From Epiperipatus broadwayi (lineage: Eukaryota > Onychophora > Udeonychophora > Euonychophora > Peripatidae), in the NCBI GenBank assembly GCA_028023455.1, contig JAQFVV010000966.1, positions 17,215 to 81,214 on the forward strand: a stretch of DNA of 64,000 bases, read 5' to 3'. Every line of letters begins with the position of its first letter. Position 1 is the stretch's first letter. Under the pieces are notes generated by a model. It saw only the letters and a list, made by a program, of their open reading frames with translations. It ran no database searches and was not told where the DNA came from. Position numbers and translations under genes: made by a program. Shown piece after piece: positions 1 through 13,057 of this stretch.

Positions 1-2670
1 TTTCAATGTATTTTTTCTTTCCTATCCAAATTTTTGTTTTCAATTGAACATATGCTTATTGCTACATATTGAATCAGTCAGATCTAAGTTCGATCCTAGC
101 TTCATAATATCTCACATGTAGCCCACTTCAAACCCTAGTACTAACCATGACTTTCTGAATGCAATGGGGCTTTATATGTTCAATACACGCTATGTTCCTT
201 AAAAAAATAGTATCATATAAATGTGTGTTAAAACTAACTAGTTTGATGTTTAAACTAAGCAATTCATTAATAAATTCATAATAAAATTATTCATGAATTT
301 ATATATAGTATAAGTGTGTGGATTGTGCATATATATTTATAAATATTTAAATATATATATATATATATTCGTTATAAAGTTTCATTGCTTCGGGAATGTT
401 TGATTTTACTTTTAAATAGTTTGTTCAAATTTTAGTGATTAATAGCTACATTCTTTTGATAAGCTTTCAGATTGTCCTTTTCCAAAGACAATGGGGAAAG
501 TTTTATTAATTATCAAAAAGATAATAATTTAAAATGTAAGGATGGTTCCGAATTAAAATCGTTTTTTAGATTTATAAATTCATTTTCTAATTAGAAAATG
601 AATTCAAAGTTAATGAGTTTGAAAGCCTTATCAAAGGAATGTATCTAAAATCAATTAGTAAAAATTTATAACTTTGATAATGCAAGAATCTCTAGCCTGA
701 AGGCATCTAAATTTGGAATAGGCAAGAAACTGAAGGACAGTATAAATTCCCTGGAAAAGTTTGGAGAAAGGAGAAGCCATATTTGTTTTAGAGAAGTGCT
801 ACTAGAATCTGTGCATCTTTAAATTATGAATTTGAATAGTGTCTCCATCTAGTAAGGGGATAAACTTTGGGAGTCTGACTGCTGGGCCCGAAGTCCCCAG
901 AAGATCTTAAAATAGTTGCTAAACTAAACCCTTTCCAAACCAATCGTGCTGCCAAAACATAAAAGAATCAATTCAAATGTCATTCAAATAATTTATAAAA
1001 TGTGGCCTACATTTCAACCAAATCAGACTCTGCTGTGTGTAATCTAAGGAGTCAACCATGAAGGAATGGTAATATCTTTTTTAAAACAACCACAACTTTC
1101 TGGCCAGTTTCTGAACTTTATTTTGCACCACCTTTTAAATTAACTACTGTAAAAACTACTCTCTCTATAATGCTTTTATTTGTATCAATAATTCTCATTT
1201 TCCTACCTCTGGTCTTTAAATTTAATATCTGTTAACTTTCCTTTCTTATGATGGCGGTTCATTTCATTAATTGTATTATATATATTTGCTAGATGATTAT
1301 TAATATCATTTTTTTTGATTATATGCCAATAAAACTTCAACTCAATAAAGATCTCCGTTAAAATTCCCTCATGAAAATAATATATTAAGTTATAGTAATT
1401 CTTTCTCACTAGAACTAATTTACTACAATTCTATTAATTATGGAGTTGAAGGCTTTATACAATTTTTTGCTATTTTTATTAATGGCTAATAATAAATTAT
1501 TAGCTCAGTCTCTAACCTATGTGCCCAGCTATTTTATCTAGTTTACAGACGTATATCTATTCACAATCTTAAAATGTTTTATTAAAGGTCGATAAAGAAA
1601 AGCAAATGAATATATTCTAATTCAAATTTTATTCTTTCTAGTAATATTCAGGGAGGGCATGATGTTTAGGGTATAATTAATATAATTCTATAATTGCATT
1701 ATATAATTTTAGTTAAAAACTTGTTTGACTTTAATTCCACGATCAGGTCATCATGTAGGGCATTCTTTATATGAAATGGGTTTTATTTATTACAATCTAT
1801 AATTATCAAGTCATCATTTTTTTGAACATTACTGGCGTGAGCCATCTCCTGCTTCATAGTCTTGTCATTGGTGATACTATTTTTACTTTAATTATCGAGA
1901 AAGAAACCACTTCCTCCACTTGCTCATTCTTTATTATATTGATAACACCAAAGATTCGTGGCTATGACCCGACCTGGCTTTCCCTGTGTGTCATGTTTCC
2001 TTGATAAGGCATAAAGACTTGTAAAACACAAGCCGCCCTCCTATTTAAATCACCGACAAGCCATTATTTCTCGTATTTATTTTTATAGCTCATAAGATGT
2101 CAGTATCGTTTACTTCTCAGCTCAAATAAAGCCCCACTCTCATGCTCGTAAATCATGATGAATTGATTTATTAAAGTTGAACAAATTCATATTTATTAAT
2201 AATTAAGTAAGTTTTTTTATTAAATATTAAAATTATGCCCTAAATACTTACCTTGCTCTTCATGAATTGATTTACGAATGTGAAAATGAATCTCACATTC
2301 TTTCTTTTAGAATTAGATAAATATTTTCTGTCAAAGCCAAATATCTTTATCTACCTTCATTTACATGTCAGGGCATAGACATATATAATCCTAGAATATT
2401 GTGTAATAGTTATTGGCATATAGTAACGACTGCCATTCTTATTGTAAATTATAAATTCCATTTTAAAGACTAGAGGTAATCTATATAATCATAATCTAAA
2501 AGTTGAACAAAATATTTATTATTATTAAACATTTTATTAACACATTTTGTTTTTAATTTTCTTTATTATCCAATAATTATTTTAATATTAATGTTCGCTG
2601 TCTGTATTGGCAACTCAAACATACATATATGAATTGACTTATAAATATTCTTAGTTATTTTATTATACTT
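1..2670. other. AT-rich DNA without recognisable gene
   Basis: No coding region is supported here. There is a short (TA)n run near 352-369. A slightly GC-richer patch at about 1830-2040 may be an old transposon remnant, but I could not match it to a family. The short open frames have no motif and look like chance in AT-rich DNA. Confidence 0.5.
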
Positions 2671-2679
2671 TGTTAGAGT

Positions 2680-3290
2680 CAGATCAGGGATCTCAAATCA
2701 TCATCATTTGTTGAGCTAGTTTCTTGGCACATAGTCATGTACCATCGACTTATGTCATCCATTGATTTGATCTGAGCTTGTGAGTTGGGTTTGAATTCAG
2801 TTTGGTTCGACTGAGTTTGAATCCGAATTTGCAGCTGGGTCATGTTGTTGTGGGTGGATATTTTCGACCGGTACAATATGTAGCTTGATACTTTAAATTA
2901 CATCTGTTTTTTTATACAAATAATTACTTTTTTAGTTTCTTTTCATTGTCTGTTTAATATTTTCTTAATGATTGCTGGTAGATAACCATTCTTCACGAAA
3001 GTTTGTTCTATGTAGGTCTTTCATTTTCTGAATCTTATTTTGTTTTGTTCCATAGTGATAATATAATGTCCTTTACATTTTATGATTCTGTCATGATTGA
3101 ATATATATGCTAAGTATTTTTCTATGTGTGTGTGTGGAGAGAGTTCATTAATCTGTAGTTTAGATTTGTTATGAAAGGATCTTGTTACAAGACGATCTAA
3201 GAATACCAATATTTTTTCTGAATCTGATTCTATTGTAAATTTAATTGAAGGGGATATTATTAATGTGTCTTCAGAATGTCGTAATAGTGT
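2680..3290 (-). pseudogene. Penelope-like RT, thumb/connector remnant
   Basis: Read on the minus strand, several frames together give the part of a Penelope-like reverse transcriptase that follows the YxDD motif. In order they read SPSIKFTIESDSEK, then VFLDRLVTRSFHNK, PHTHIEKYLAY, and finally YIEQTFVKNGYLPAIIKKIL near 2970-3005. These match the PLE blocks usually seen as 'IKFT(M/V)E...LPFLDVLV.R', 'RKPTHTxxYL' and the 'NGYP..II' helix. The pieces are split by stops and frame shifts, so the copy is dead. No RT palm or GIY-YIG nuclease can be read beside it. The assignment rests on remembered family motifs, not a search. Confidence 0.6.
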
Positions 3291-5814
3291 TTCACCATGT
3301 AGTCATACAACTATATAAATGTTGATAATCGGGGATGATAAATGATGAGCTCACAGACATCCCTTGATTTTGTTGGAAGAATTCTAGGTTGTATTAGTGT
3401 ATGTTATTTTTAAATAGAATGTTAATACTTCAATTATACGATCAATAGAAAGAATTGTTTTGGTTTGTAAATTATTAACATCATTTAATCATTTCCTTAC
3501 AATATAGTCTCAAAACGGTAACTGTCTTTGTCTTTTATCAGTAAGGTTTTAATCCAAATCATTGTTCATTTAAGTTTATAATTGAAAGTGCTAGAGAAAA
3601 GAGCTGGTTTTATTTGCATTATAATATATTATCATTATTGTCTACAAAATAAAACTTAATGGCTATAGTTAAAAAACAACTGATATTATTAATATATCTA
3701 GGTACTGACATGGAATAACATCTATATTAATATGTAAGCAGGTTGAAAATTAAATTAAAATTTTAAATATTTTTTTATCTTGATAAAAAAATGAATTAAT
3801 AATGATTTTCAATGCATAGTTACATTGGTTTCCTCTTTGAAATTCAAGTTCTTATTAATAAAGATAACTTCTTAATTTTCTATCTTTAACCAGGAATTTA
3901 AAAAGATGAAAATGACATTAAGAATACATTGGTTTTACATGCCACTTGTCCTGTGGGTTATGGGAGAGATGTCATCTACCAACCTCCGCTATAGCATCTA
4001 ATGACATTTTTTTCAAATAAGATACACAATAAAATTACTTTATCATAGCATTGAGATATATCAAAATTAAAAATAAAAATTTTCTATTACAAAATAATTA
4101 TTTAGTACAATGTTGATATAATTGTACTTCATAAGGGTATATATTTTCTTCTAATAATGTTTATTTTAATATGGGTACTTTTATTTTAAATTAACTTGTA
4201 AATTAAATAACGTCTATTTTTAATAGATAAAATAATATTGAAATCACCATTCTAATAGTTAATCATATGTATATTCTATTTACAATTCTCCCCACACAAA
4301 CTAATTGGCCTTATCGTTCCCTAATAGATATTCCTTCACAGACATTGTATTTATAGGTTTCAACTCTTTCAACTCTCAAATTAATTTTTGGGGTGGAAAA
4401 TGGCAATTAAACAGGTTGCATTGATGAATTTGAACAGCATGTATTTATTTTACAATGTTTATTAAGGAAAAACTTTTCCCTGATTTATAATTTGTTTTGA
4501 CAAAAAATATTCACAAATTACCAGATATACTAGATATTAGTTGATTTCTCCCATAGCCCACACAAACCAAGTATAATTCCTCTTAGAATAACCATTACAA
4601 TACTCAAAAATTCCTATTATTGATAGACATTACTGAAAACTATTGGCTATCGTAAATAGATTATTAGAATCCATTTGATTCCTTCTTGCTATGATAGGTA
4701 TAACAAGCTCATAATAACAAGTGAGAGAGAATCCATTCTCTATGGATATTGCAAGTGATTCAATCTAAACTGGAATTAAAACAACAGTAATTTTTATAGC
4801 CAGCTTTTTGTTTACAAAAGATTCAAAAAATTCTGATAAATATGAAAATCATTGGATGATGCTAGAAAAGTGTTAAAAACTCATAAAGAAATAAAACTTT
4901 ACATGACTTAATCATAAGACCTGCTCATTTATATGAAAACTTAGTGGATTTAATAGCATTTATAAAAAAAAAATACTACTATTACTGCTACAGAAATTGA
5001 CATTGTTATATATGTTTTTATAACCAAGATTATTAGATTATGAAGTATTATTAGAGCTGAATTATAAGTTCTTTTTTATAAAGTTGATTTAGTATCAATG
5101 AGAAAACCTATAGTCATTGATGAACTTATCCTTGATTGTTTGAAATAAATAAAAAATCTCATGAAAAATAGTATGCATTCATAAATTCTAAAAAGTTTTA
5201 AGACCTAAAATCAAAACATGGTTGACAAAACTATTCAGTAATATTATTCATACAGAAATTAATAAAAAAAATTTGTATAAATACAAAATTATAACTCGGA
5301 AATTATCAAAAATTTGCAGATACCCTGTAAGCTTGTGAAAGACTCATTTTAACAAATATTTTGCCATTAAATGAAAGCTGTCTGCTGTGAACATGTTTTA
5401 TCTTTAGTAATTTACATTTAAAAGGATTTTCCAAACAAATTAAAACCTGTATCTACCTCTGTTGACATAATCTTACTTTATAATTAAACTTTATTATGAC
5501 AAATAATTTTCTAAAAGTTTTTAAATATAAAAAAGTCATTTATTTATTTAATAAAATATTATCCAATAGAAAAATTCTAGAGTCAGTGTTTTTCTTGATT
5601 CTTATGTTTTTTATTAACTTTATTTAATATATTCATCAATAATTTTCTGGAAACAGAATAAAGGGAATTCATCTATGCTGTTGATATTCTTTGACCTCTC
5701 AAAAGAGGTACTTTCTTGAAATACAAAAGTCTGTTAATAATGATATAAAAATGTTGGAAACATGGAGTGGGATTTATTTCTGATCCAATTAAGACAATAA
5801 ATTCAATAAACAAT
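3291..5814. other. Unassigned AT-rich DNA
   Basis: Apart from possible decayed PLE sequence continuing a little above 3290, I see nothing I can support: no ORF with a motif, no tandem array and no obvious palindrome. Confidence 0.45.
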
Positions 5815-5998
5815 GAGGATTGCCAATTTCTCAACAAGCTTTGTGATAAATTCTTAGCCAGAGCCAGCATTTAAAATATCTCTCAGGACCCCCCCCCAAC
5901 CCCTGACCATGGTTTTGTTCAGGGGGGTCCAGACAGAGATATTTTAAATGCTGGCTCTGGCTAAGCACTTATCACAAAGCTTGTTGAGGAATTGGCAC
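5815..5998. repeat. Foldback copy of the 435-bp repeat (dead hammerhead)
   Basis: Two arms of about 65 bp, starting GATTGCCAATTTCTCAACAAG at 5817 and ending at about 5996 in its complement, flank a C-rich/G-rich centre. The left 110 bp matches the start of the 435-bp tandem unit at 63236, including 'TTAGCCAGAGCCAGCA' and 'CCCCTGACCATGG'. On the minus strand the hammerhead part is recognisable: CCAUGG at 5912-5907, then UC and AGGGG. The sequence from CUGA reads straight into AAAACC, so stem II and half of the core are missing. It is a rearranged, palindromic, inactive relative. Confidence 0.75.
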
Positions 5999-6000
5999 TC

Positions 6001-7550
6001 TTATTTTGAATAAATTCAATATTTTATCTAAACAGCAAAAAATATCATAATCTACATATAACTTTTGCATTAATAGATTGAAGCATAAGTTTATAGTATG
6101 CTATTTAAGAATATCTTTGTATTGTAACCTGTTATTTTATCATTTATCTAAGGTTATATCAAAATTAATTTTTAGGAATAACATTTTTTCTAACTTGCTG
6201 AAATTACATAGATTGTGATCCAATTATTTTATGAATAACTTCCTTAACACTAACATATTCTACTGCTGCATCTTATGCCCCTCTTTGAAGAAAAATTTTC
6301 CATACTAAACTTCTGAATTTTGAAACAAAGATTATTTTGAGAAATATTACTTGTATATTCAAATTTACTCTTTTCCCATGATTTCTCATTTTTGACATTA
6401 CTCTTTTCCATGACTTTCCATTTTTGCACATATTCATCCATCAAAAATTGGAAGAGAAATTGCTTCATGGAAAATATATAAAAATATGCTAAGACAATCA
6501 GACTTACCAGTAATTCAAGACAGTTTCACTGCCTACATCAAAATTTTATTTTACATGTTCAACCAAGAATCCATTTTCAATGAATTATGATATAAAAATG
6601 TTAATTTTAAAAAGTTTCAAATATATTTTTGTTTCAAGATCCAACAATAAAGACATATAGATTTTCTGGAAACAATTGGAATTTGATCAACAGATTCAAG
6701 ATATCCTATGGTTATTGCATTTATCTGCTCATAAATGGAATTTAACATTTACTGATCTATGCAAATATGAACAAACCACAAACTGCATACACACTGTCAA
6801 ATCTATGATTACATTTGCAAAAATAAAGTCATTGGTGATGTATCTCTTGGCTGAAATCACAGATTCCTTTACAATATTTTGTTAATAGTTAAGTTGTCAA
6901 AAATCTATATGCTACATAAGTGAGGCAAAATACAGATCATTTTAGAAAAAGAATATTAAAATGGAGTACCATCTGATAAGCATTAATTTTCCAGATGGCA
7001 AGAATTGGCACTAGAGTAGAAAGGCATTTTTTTTTACCATATATATCAGTAATGATTAACATTTAAAAATATCAGAAAATGCAAAGTTATATTAAAAATA
7101 TTAAGTCAATAATGCCTTAACATCTTAAGTTGTTTTTTTTACAAGTGTTACAATTTCTCCAAAATTTGCTCCAGTATCTTAGAGGTTGTTTTTAAATGTT
7201 GAAAATAATGCAGTTCTCAGCATTATATGAAATTTTATTTTTTGTAATAACAATTGGTAATTTAAGTTATATGCAATTGTAGTTAATCAGTTTGAAGACG
7301 AAATTTAAAAACATTTTTTAAACAAAATATACCAAATATGTATCGTCTAATAATATAATTAATTGGAAACGAATGGATAATAGCATGTTTGTGTTTACTT
7401 GACCAATTGATGTCACTTAAAGTGAACAATCAGAAGGAAATAAATTACCAATTAAAATGGAGTAGAGGAATTTAGATGAATTAACATATTTTAAATAAAA
7501 CTTATTTTTATTCTTTAAATGAAAAGTTTATAATCACTATTTTTTTTTCA
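6001..7550. other. Unassigned AT-rich DNA
   Basis: Two short open frames occur (6250-6468 minus, 6676-6885 plus). Neither shows a motif, a matching reading frame elsewhere or a convincing gene context. I see no repeat family here. Confidence 0.45.
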
Positions 7551-7559
7551 TAAGTCAAA

Positions 7560-7603
7560 GCGTTGACCGGGAAACGAACTCAGGCCGGTTGCGTGGAACT
7601 GGA
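7560..7603 (-). mobile_element. tRNA-Gly-derived SINE, 3' half of tRNA region
   Basis: On the minus strand the end reads GGCCTGAGTTCGTTTCCCGG followed by TCAACGC, close to the T-arm and acceptor strand of a eukaryotic tRNA-Gly. The B-box-like core lies at 7581-7571. The same stretch recurs in the SINE at 58.3 kb. Only the 3' half is present, so this is a truncated copy rather than a tRNA gene. Confidence 0.55.
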
Positions 7604-7606
7604 AAA

Positions 7607-10600
7607 GTCATTCTGAATTAAAAAGTGAAATAAAAATTACAAATGGTAAAAAAAAAAAACATGATGAAAATTATATTTTAAGATGAATAGAGAAAAATAG
7701 GAAAAGAAAGAAATGAATTTGAGTCTAGACTGACATTGCTGATATAAGTTATAGCTAAATTGAGGTAGGAAAGACACATAGAAAATGTTATGACAACTTA
7801 CGGTAGAGCAATTTTTAATTGAATACCAAAAATAAGTAATGTTATTAAATACTCTTTATTTACAATGGAAATAAAAAAAATTACTGATCATAATGGCGGA
7901 AAATAAGACTTCTGATAGATTGCGTTAATCTCTAGTGGTTTGTCGATAGATGAAAATAATAACGATAGTACTTATTTGTTTAATGCCATATTAATTTAAT
8001 AAAAAAATTTGATGACTTATATGTATAATATTTACGCGATTGATATGTGTATCGTTAATCTGATAATATTGCATTAGTTGAAATTCAGTTCCTTAAAATT
8101 TAAAAATAAATTATACATGAAGTTATTTTTTTTAATTTAAAAGCTATTGCGTAGTTTGAAAAAAATTGAAATGGGACAAAGTAGTATTTTATTGATTGAG
8201 CAGTAAGCATGGAAACTGATGACATGTTTTATCTTCCTCCCTGACATCTGAACTAAGCAAATATCAAAAATATTAACCTTTCCTGTTCAAAACATTATTC
8301 TTTAGACTTGTTTAAAATAATATATATATATGTTGTGAGAGCATTTCTAAGCTTCATTTTTATAATTATTTAATAATAACAGTTTATAAAATGAAATAAA
8401 CAGTTATTAATTAATTTTATTATGAATAGTTTGTGTTTTTAATTTTAGCAATAGAATAAAATAAAACATAACTTATATTTAAAAATGTACTTTGAATTTT
8501 AGAATTAAAAAAATGCAAAACGTTATATACATAACTTACAAATTTAATAAAACAGCTTTTATAAGATTGTACAATAAACTAAAAGATTTCTTTATTTATA
8601 ATAATATAGCAATTTATTTTTAACTTATCCATTGATTTTTAGAAAGAAAGAATAATCGGAAATTCATTTTAAATACGTGTTTAGCGATTTATATTTTTGA
8701 CGCTTGTTTTAAGCCTTCTTTTTTTAATTATAAACTAAACATTATGCTTACAAAAGAATACCTACTTTCCAAGAGTTAATTAAGTTGTAAAGTCTTTTTG
8801 TGGTATAAATGAATTAAGTTCCATATTAACACCCCTCTCCCCATTTCGAAACTTAAGATAATTTGACAGACATTAAATATTTTATCAAATAGGTATCTTA
8901 ATTATATTGACAAAATTTTGGACATACATTTTTTAGAAAAAACACTTTTACTATATTTTAAGGTCGATTTGTTGATATCCACGATTTGTTTTTTGGAATA
9001 TCTTAGCTGAAAAAAATCAAAGATACATGGATTTATTCCAGATTGTATTATGAAGTAGAGATAGAATACTCTTAACCCATATACATATTGTTGAAAAGTT
9101 TATCTTATCAAACGAAATTTTAAAGATGACCTTTGCAGGAATAAATTAGTTTGTACATACATTTTAAAAAAAGTTTAAAAAAAACATTCAAAAAATATTA
9201 ATTAATAAGCATGATTACATAGCTGACTTTTCCACCTCTCGTTCAAGGTTTTAAAATAAGTGGATAAAGGATCATTCTTAAAATCTGAAAATTTTATGAA
9301 TCCAAAAAAATAACAAACAAACATTGAAAACAAGTACTTAAGTCTTATCTGCAGTTAAAAAAATGAACAATTCTAAGCAAATTTTGAAATGATAGAAAAT
9401 GTTCAATAATCTTCTGAAGGTTATTAGATTAAATACTGACAGAGGTATTGAATTTAATAATGTCACAGATTTATGTAATGATTCATAAAAAAAAAGAAGC
9501 TTGAAGAAAATGTATCCATTCTTGTAAATGTATCTAAATAAAGACTTATAAACTATTTGCATTTTTTTTTAAGAAATGAAAAGTCTCTAACCAAATAAAA
9601 ATATAAATATTTGCTGCTATTGAAAGTACTTTAACATTTGTTTTTTTTTTAAGTTGAAAATTATGACTTCATTTTATTAAATATTTGCTCCTAAATTTAA
9701 ATAATATAAAAGTTTTTTAAAAATTATTCTCAATAATGCTGCTTTATTATAGTCTAAGATATGTCTCATAAGCCAATATGATTACCAGAAAATTATGTGC
9801 ACTTCTAGTACATCATCATCATTCTTTTTCATTTTAATTTTTGAATACAATTACTTACTTTTTACAGATTATATACATTCCATGAACTACATTGTACTTT
9901 AGGGCAACACTTCAATCCTTTGATAAGTTTGATATGTAATTTGTAATTTAAACAAAAAAATTCTCTAGACATTTGTAAATCAACAACTTTATAGCTTTAT
10001 TTGTTCTTTATTAATAGTCAAATTTACATTGTTTATATTATTTATTTGCATAAAAGAATTTAATAATATGTTCATGAACACAATCAAAAACATTATTAAT
10101 ATATTTAAGATATAAAGTTATCAATACTTAAAACAACTTCATATTTAGATGCAATAAAGTTGCAAATTTACACAATGATAGAGAAGCCCATGAGTTATTC
10201 TTGAACAATTTTGTAGTATTTGTTATCAAAAATACTAACCATGTTATCACTCATAAAATTTAAAAAATCCACAATAAATTTTATTGACTTTTATTTACTG
10301 AAATTTCAATTTGAGCATTTTCAGTAATATTTATAAGTTTTTAATGATAGCTTTCATTAGCTGCTGTTCTAAGTAAAGTGCTTTTTAATTAAATATTACA
10401 TGATATTTGAACATGTGATAAAGTCAAACAGTAATGAACGAATCCTTAGATCTCAAGTCTTCACTCTACCAATTCTCATATATTAGAGCAACTAATAAAA
10501 TATACAAAAAAAAAATCACAGGGTTTTAGTTATAAATATTATCATTTTAATGAAAATTTACAATATATTTTATTGATAAATGTTAGCTGTGATGTAGCCA

Positions 10601-10840
10601 GGAAAATTATCAATTTCAAGCTGGTGATGATAAGTAGAATCATATCAAATAGTAATAGTAGGGGTATTAATCACTTTTAAAACAAATATAAAATAATCTT
10701 TCTTTTATAAAAAGATTAGATTTACTATTAGCATATAATGTGATTTCAGATACCAATTCCAGTTTATAATTATTATTTTAATAGGTTATATTATATCCCA
10801 AATTTATTTATATAATGTAAAAAAAAAATCTTGTTAAAAT
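7607..10840. other. Unassigned AT-rich DNA
   Basis: I find homopolymer and TA-rich tracts only. The 9338-9562 open frame is low-complexity and has no motif. No repeat shared with other parts of the window was seen. Confidence 0.45.
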
Positions 10841-10844
10841 TATA

Positions 10845-10975
10845 TATATAATGTTTTCACGGTTGTATGATGTAGACAAAACATTATTTTTGAGAAAAAA
10901 ACGTGTATTATTTTGCATTACAATCCGATATTTCGATGGACTAGCAACCACCATTATCAAGGGTAACTTTTGAAA
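10845..10975 (-). repeat. PLE-type terminal repeat with hammerhead-like hairpin
   Basis: The minus strand reads CTTGATAATGGTGG, a loop, then TCCATCGAAATATCGG, ending in CATCATACAACCGTG. Related sequence recurs at 31319-31450 and 48271-48365. The hairpin followed by CGAAA resembles stem II and the GAAA box of PLE hammerheads, but the CUGAUGA box and a cleavage site are not clear. Confidence 0.5.
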
Positions 10976-11129
10976 GAAAAATCATTAGATCTCAAACAAT
11001 AACAAGACTCAGTGTGAGATGAGAAATGAGATTTAACTTGAAATAGTTCAGTATTTACAATATGAGGCTTATCAAAATGTTTATTTCCCTCAGTTTTTTC
11101 ACCTATTAATTTTAAATTAATATTAGATA

Positions 11130-12120
11130 AAATGAGAGGTTTCCACATAGCTGGAATACATTATGCTTTGTCAGCCCTATAAGTAGGTCTCTTTAATATT
11201 TCAATTGACTCTCTTATGGTTCTTAAATCATATCTTTCCAAATTAACAATTATTTTTGTATTGTCAAAATCAGGTGTGTGACCAATCCTTTGAAAGCGCT
11301 CAGCTCATTTGTTCTTAGTTATCTATTTTATATTAACACTTTATAGCTTTTGAAAACAGTTGCATCACACATGCACATGTGCTAGAATATATATATATAT
11401 ATCCCAAAAGTAAAAAAAATTATTTGACTTAAAAATGGGAAGTAAAAACTGATGTACTAATTTTTTGTTTAAAAGCATTTCTACGTATCTTAATTCTGAC
11501 ATTTATTCATCTATTAGACTGATCCACATAGCTTCTTGAGCACTGCAAACATGAAATTTCATAAATTCCTTGGTGTTCCAAAAATATTCTGTCTCTAGGT
11601 TTATATAAAAAATCACCAATCTTTTGCCAGTAGAAAAAGTAGACTTTATATTAAAACAAGATAGTCTTCTACTGATTTTATCAGTAACCCCTTTAATATA
11701 AGATAAAACATTAATTAATGTTATGTAAAGCCTTACATATGATGTTTTTATTATAATTATTAGAAAGAAGAATATTTTTTATAAGTTCTATTTCTTAAAT
11801 AAGATGTTCTTTATCAGATAAATTATAAGCTCTAGTCAAAAGATATTTTGCTGCAGAAAAAAATTGTGCAGGATGACGATGATAATTAAAATTAAGATAT
11901 CTGTTTGTATGGGTGGATTTTCTGTAAACTGATATTGATTATGTTTCATTACATTTTCTTGCAATTAAGTGTTCTGTTATTTTCCACTTCCATAGTAAAT
12001 TTAATATTTGGATGCCAATTATTTATAAAAACAAGAAAGGAATTTAAGGCATCAATGCCAGACATGAGGCCATATGACAAATGTATAATCCATATATCTA
12101 AACCAAATAGAAGGTTTTTT
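11130..12120 (-). pseudogene. PLE RT motif YxDD, thumb and GIY-YIG endonuclease (broken)
   Basis: Downstream of the RT palm frame the minus strand continues, in shifting frames, with RYMDYTFVIWPH (near 12096-12070), the position of the RT YxDD box; here it reads YMDY. Next comes a thumb segment with WHPNIKFTMEVENNRT. Near 11579-11517 the segment EFMKFHVCSAQEAMW overlaps, in another frame, GIYEISCSQCSRSYVDQSNR, a GIY-YIG start with its usual CxxC and YVGQT-like end. The C-terminal part IGHTPDFDNTKIIVNLERYD (about 11300-11240), with IRESIEILKRP and MWKPL after it, matches the end of PLE nucleases. At least three frame changes and several stops separate these blocks. In the intact family this domain nicks target DNA for primed reverse transcription. 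Confidence 0.75.
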
Positions 12121-12574
12121 TAGTAGCTGCACATAATACTTGATTTTCAAAATTATCCACGAACAGATCAAAAATTACAGGTGACAGTGGAGGTCCCATA
12201 GAAAGTCCTTTAATTTGTTTAAACTTTTGAGAATTATAAACAAAAAATGTATTTTTAAGACATTGCTTTGCTAATAGAATAATAAAATCAGGTAAATCAT
12301 TGTATTGTGCTATTATACTTAATGCTTCTTCAATAGGAATATTAGTAAACATAGAAGAAGCTTCAAAACTAACTGATAAATCAATTCCAGTTAGTTTTAA
12401 GTTTTTAATTATAGAAATAAAATGACTTGAATTTTTAATTCTTGATGGAATCTTATCTGTCAATGGTTGTAAGCATTGGGCTAAATATCGAGCCAAAGCA
12501 TGCGTGGTAGAACCTATAGCACACACAAAAAAATCATAATGGTATCTCAGGTTTATGAATTTTAGACAAACCAT
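12098..12574 (-). CDS. PLE reverse transcriptase palm fragment
   Basis: This 158-codon frame holds RT motifs in order: AIGSTTHALARYLAQCLQPL, then LSVSFEASSMFTNIPIEEAL (motif A region), and KGLSMGPPLSPVIFDLFVDN (motif B region). In Penelope-like RTs motif A usually reads SFDVxSLFTNIP; here the catalytic Asp is Glu. The first about 14 residues are a second-frame reading of the preceding fragment, so the true junction is a frame shift near 12534-12574. The frame ends before the YxDD box. It is a fragment of one former RT gene together with the frames on either side. There is no sign of host function. Confidence 0.8.
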   Translation of the reverse strand: MVCLKFINLRYHYDFFVCAIGSTTHALARYLAQCLQPLTDKIPSRIKNSSHFISIIKNLKLTGIDLSVSFEASSMFTNIPIEEALSIIAQYNDLPDFIILLAKQCLKNTFFVYNSQKFKQIKGLSMGPPLSPVIFDLFVDNFENQVLCAATKKTFYLV

Positions 12575-13057
12575 AAAATTTAGGATATAATGAAGAACCT
12601 TCTCTTGGAGAAATTTTAATTTTCATTTCTTCATCTATAATAGAACGTTTGATTAGACATTTTGTCTTTTTCTCTAAATATGTCAGAGGATCTCTAATAA
12701 ACTTTTTATAAGTTCCATCATTTAATAAATCTACAATTTTATTATTATAATCTAAACGATTAATTACATCTGTCGAATTCCCTTTACCTGCTGGAATAAC
12801 AATAATAGAATAATCTTTTTTTAAATTTTGAAGTGCAATAAATTCTCCTTTAGATAAATTATTTTTTGGTGGTTTCATATTTTTGAAGACATCACAAACT
12901 TCAAATCCAATAAGATCAGCTGTGTGTAAGTCTATATTTTTTAAGAAAGATTTTATATTGCATATAATATTTTCAACTGGAACACGTAAATCACTCACAG
13001 TATTATTAATAAATTGTTTTTCCTTTCTACTTATTAATAAAGCAAATTTCTTTTTTT
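12534..13057 (-). CDS. PLE reverse transcriptase, N-terminal fragment
   Basis: The open frame has no stop from about 13057 down to 12534. It can be read upstream of the first GTG through KFALLISRKEKQFINNTVSD, a typical PLE 'KFAL' start block. Further on come KKDYSIIVIPAGKGNSTDVI, where the family usually has a 'xSDKGN' fingers motif (Asp is Gly here), then LNDGTYKKFIRDPLTYLEKK, and finally YPKFYGLSKIHKPEIPL, which matches the PLE 'LPKIYGLPKIHKP' block. These belong to the fingers and N-terminal extension of the RT. The reading frame is lost at 12534 and resumes in another frame as the palm. An initiator ATG is not evident, because a TA/TG microsatellite cuts the 5' side. Confidence 0.82.

Noticed and set aside
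1203-1409. Minus-strand frame ending GKLTDIKFKDQR
   Set aside because: Faintly like a PLE N-terminus, but too short and AT-driven to support.
5673-5870. Minus-strand frame LALAKNLSQSLLRNW
   Set aside because: It is a reading of the palindrome arm at 5.8 kb, not a gene.
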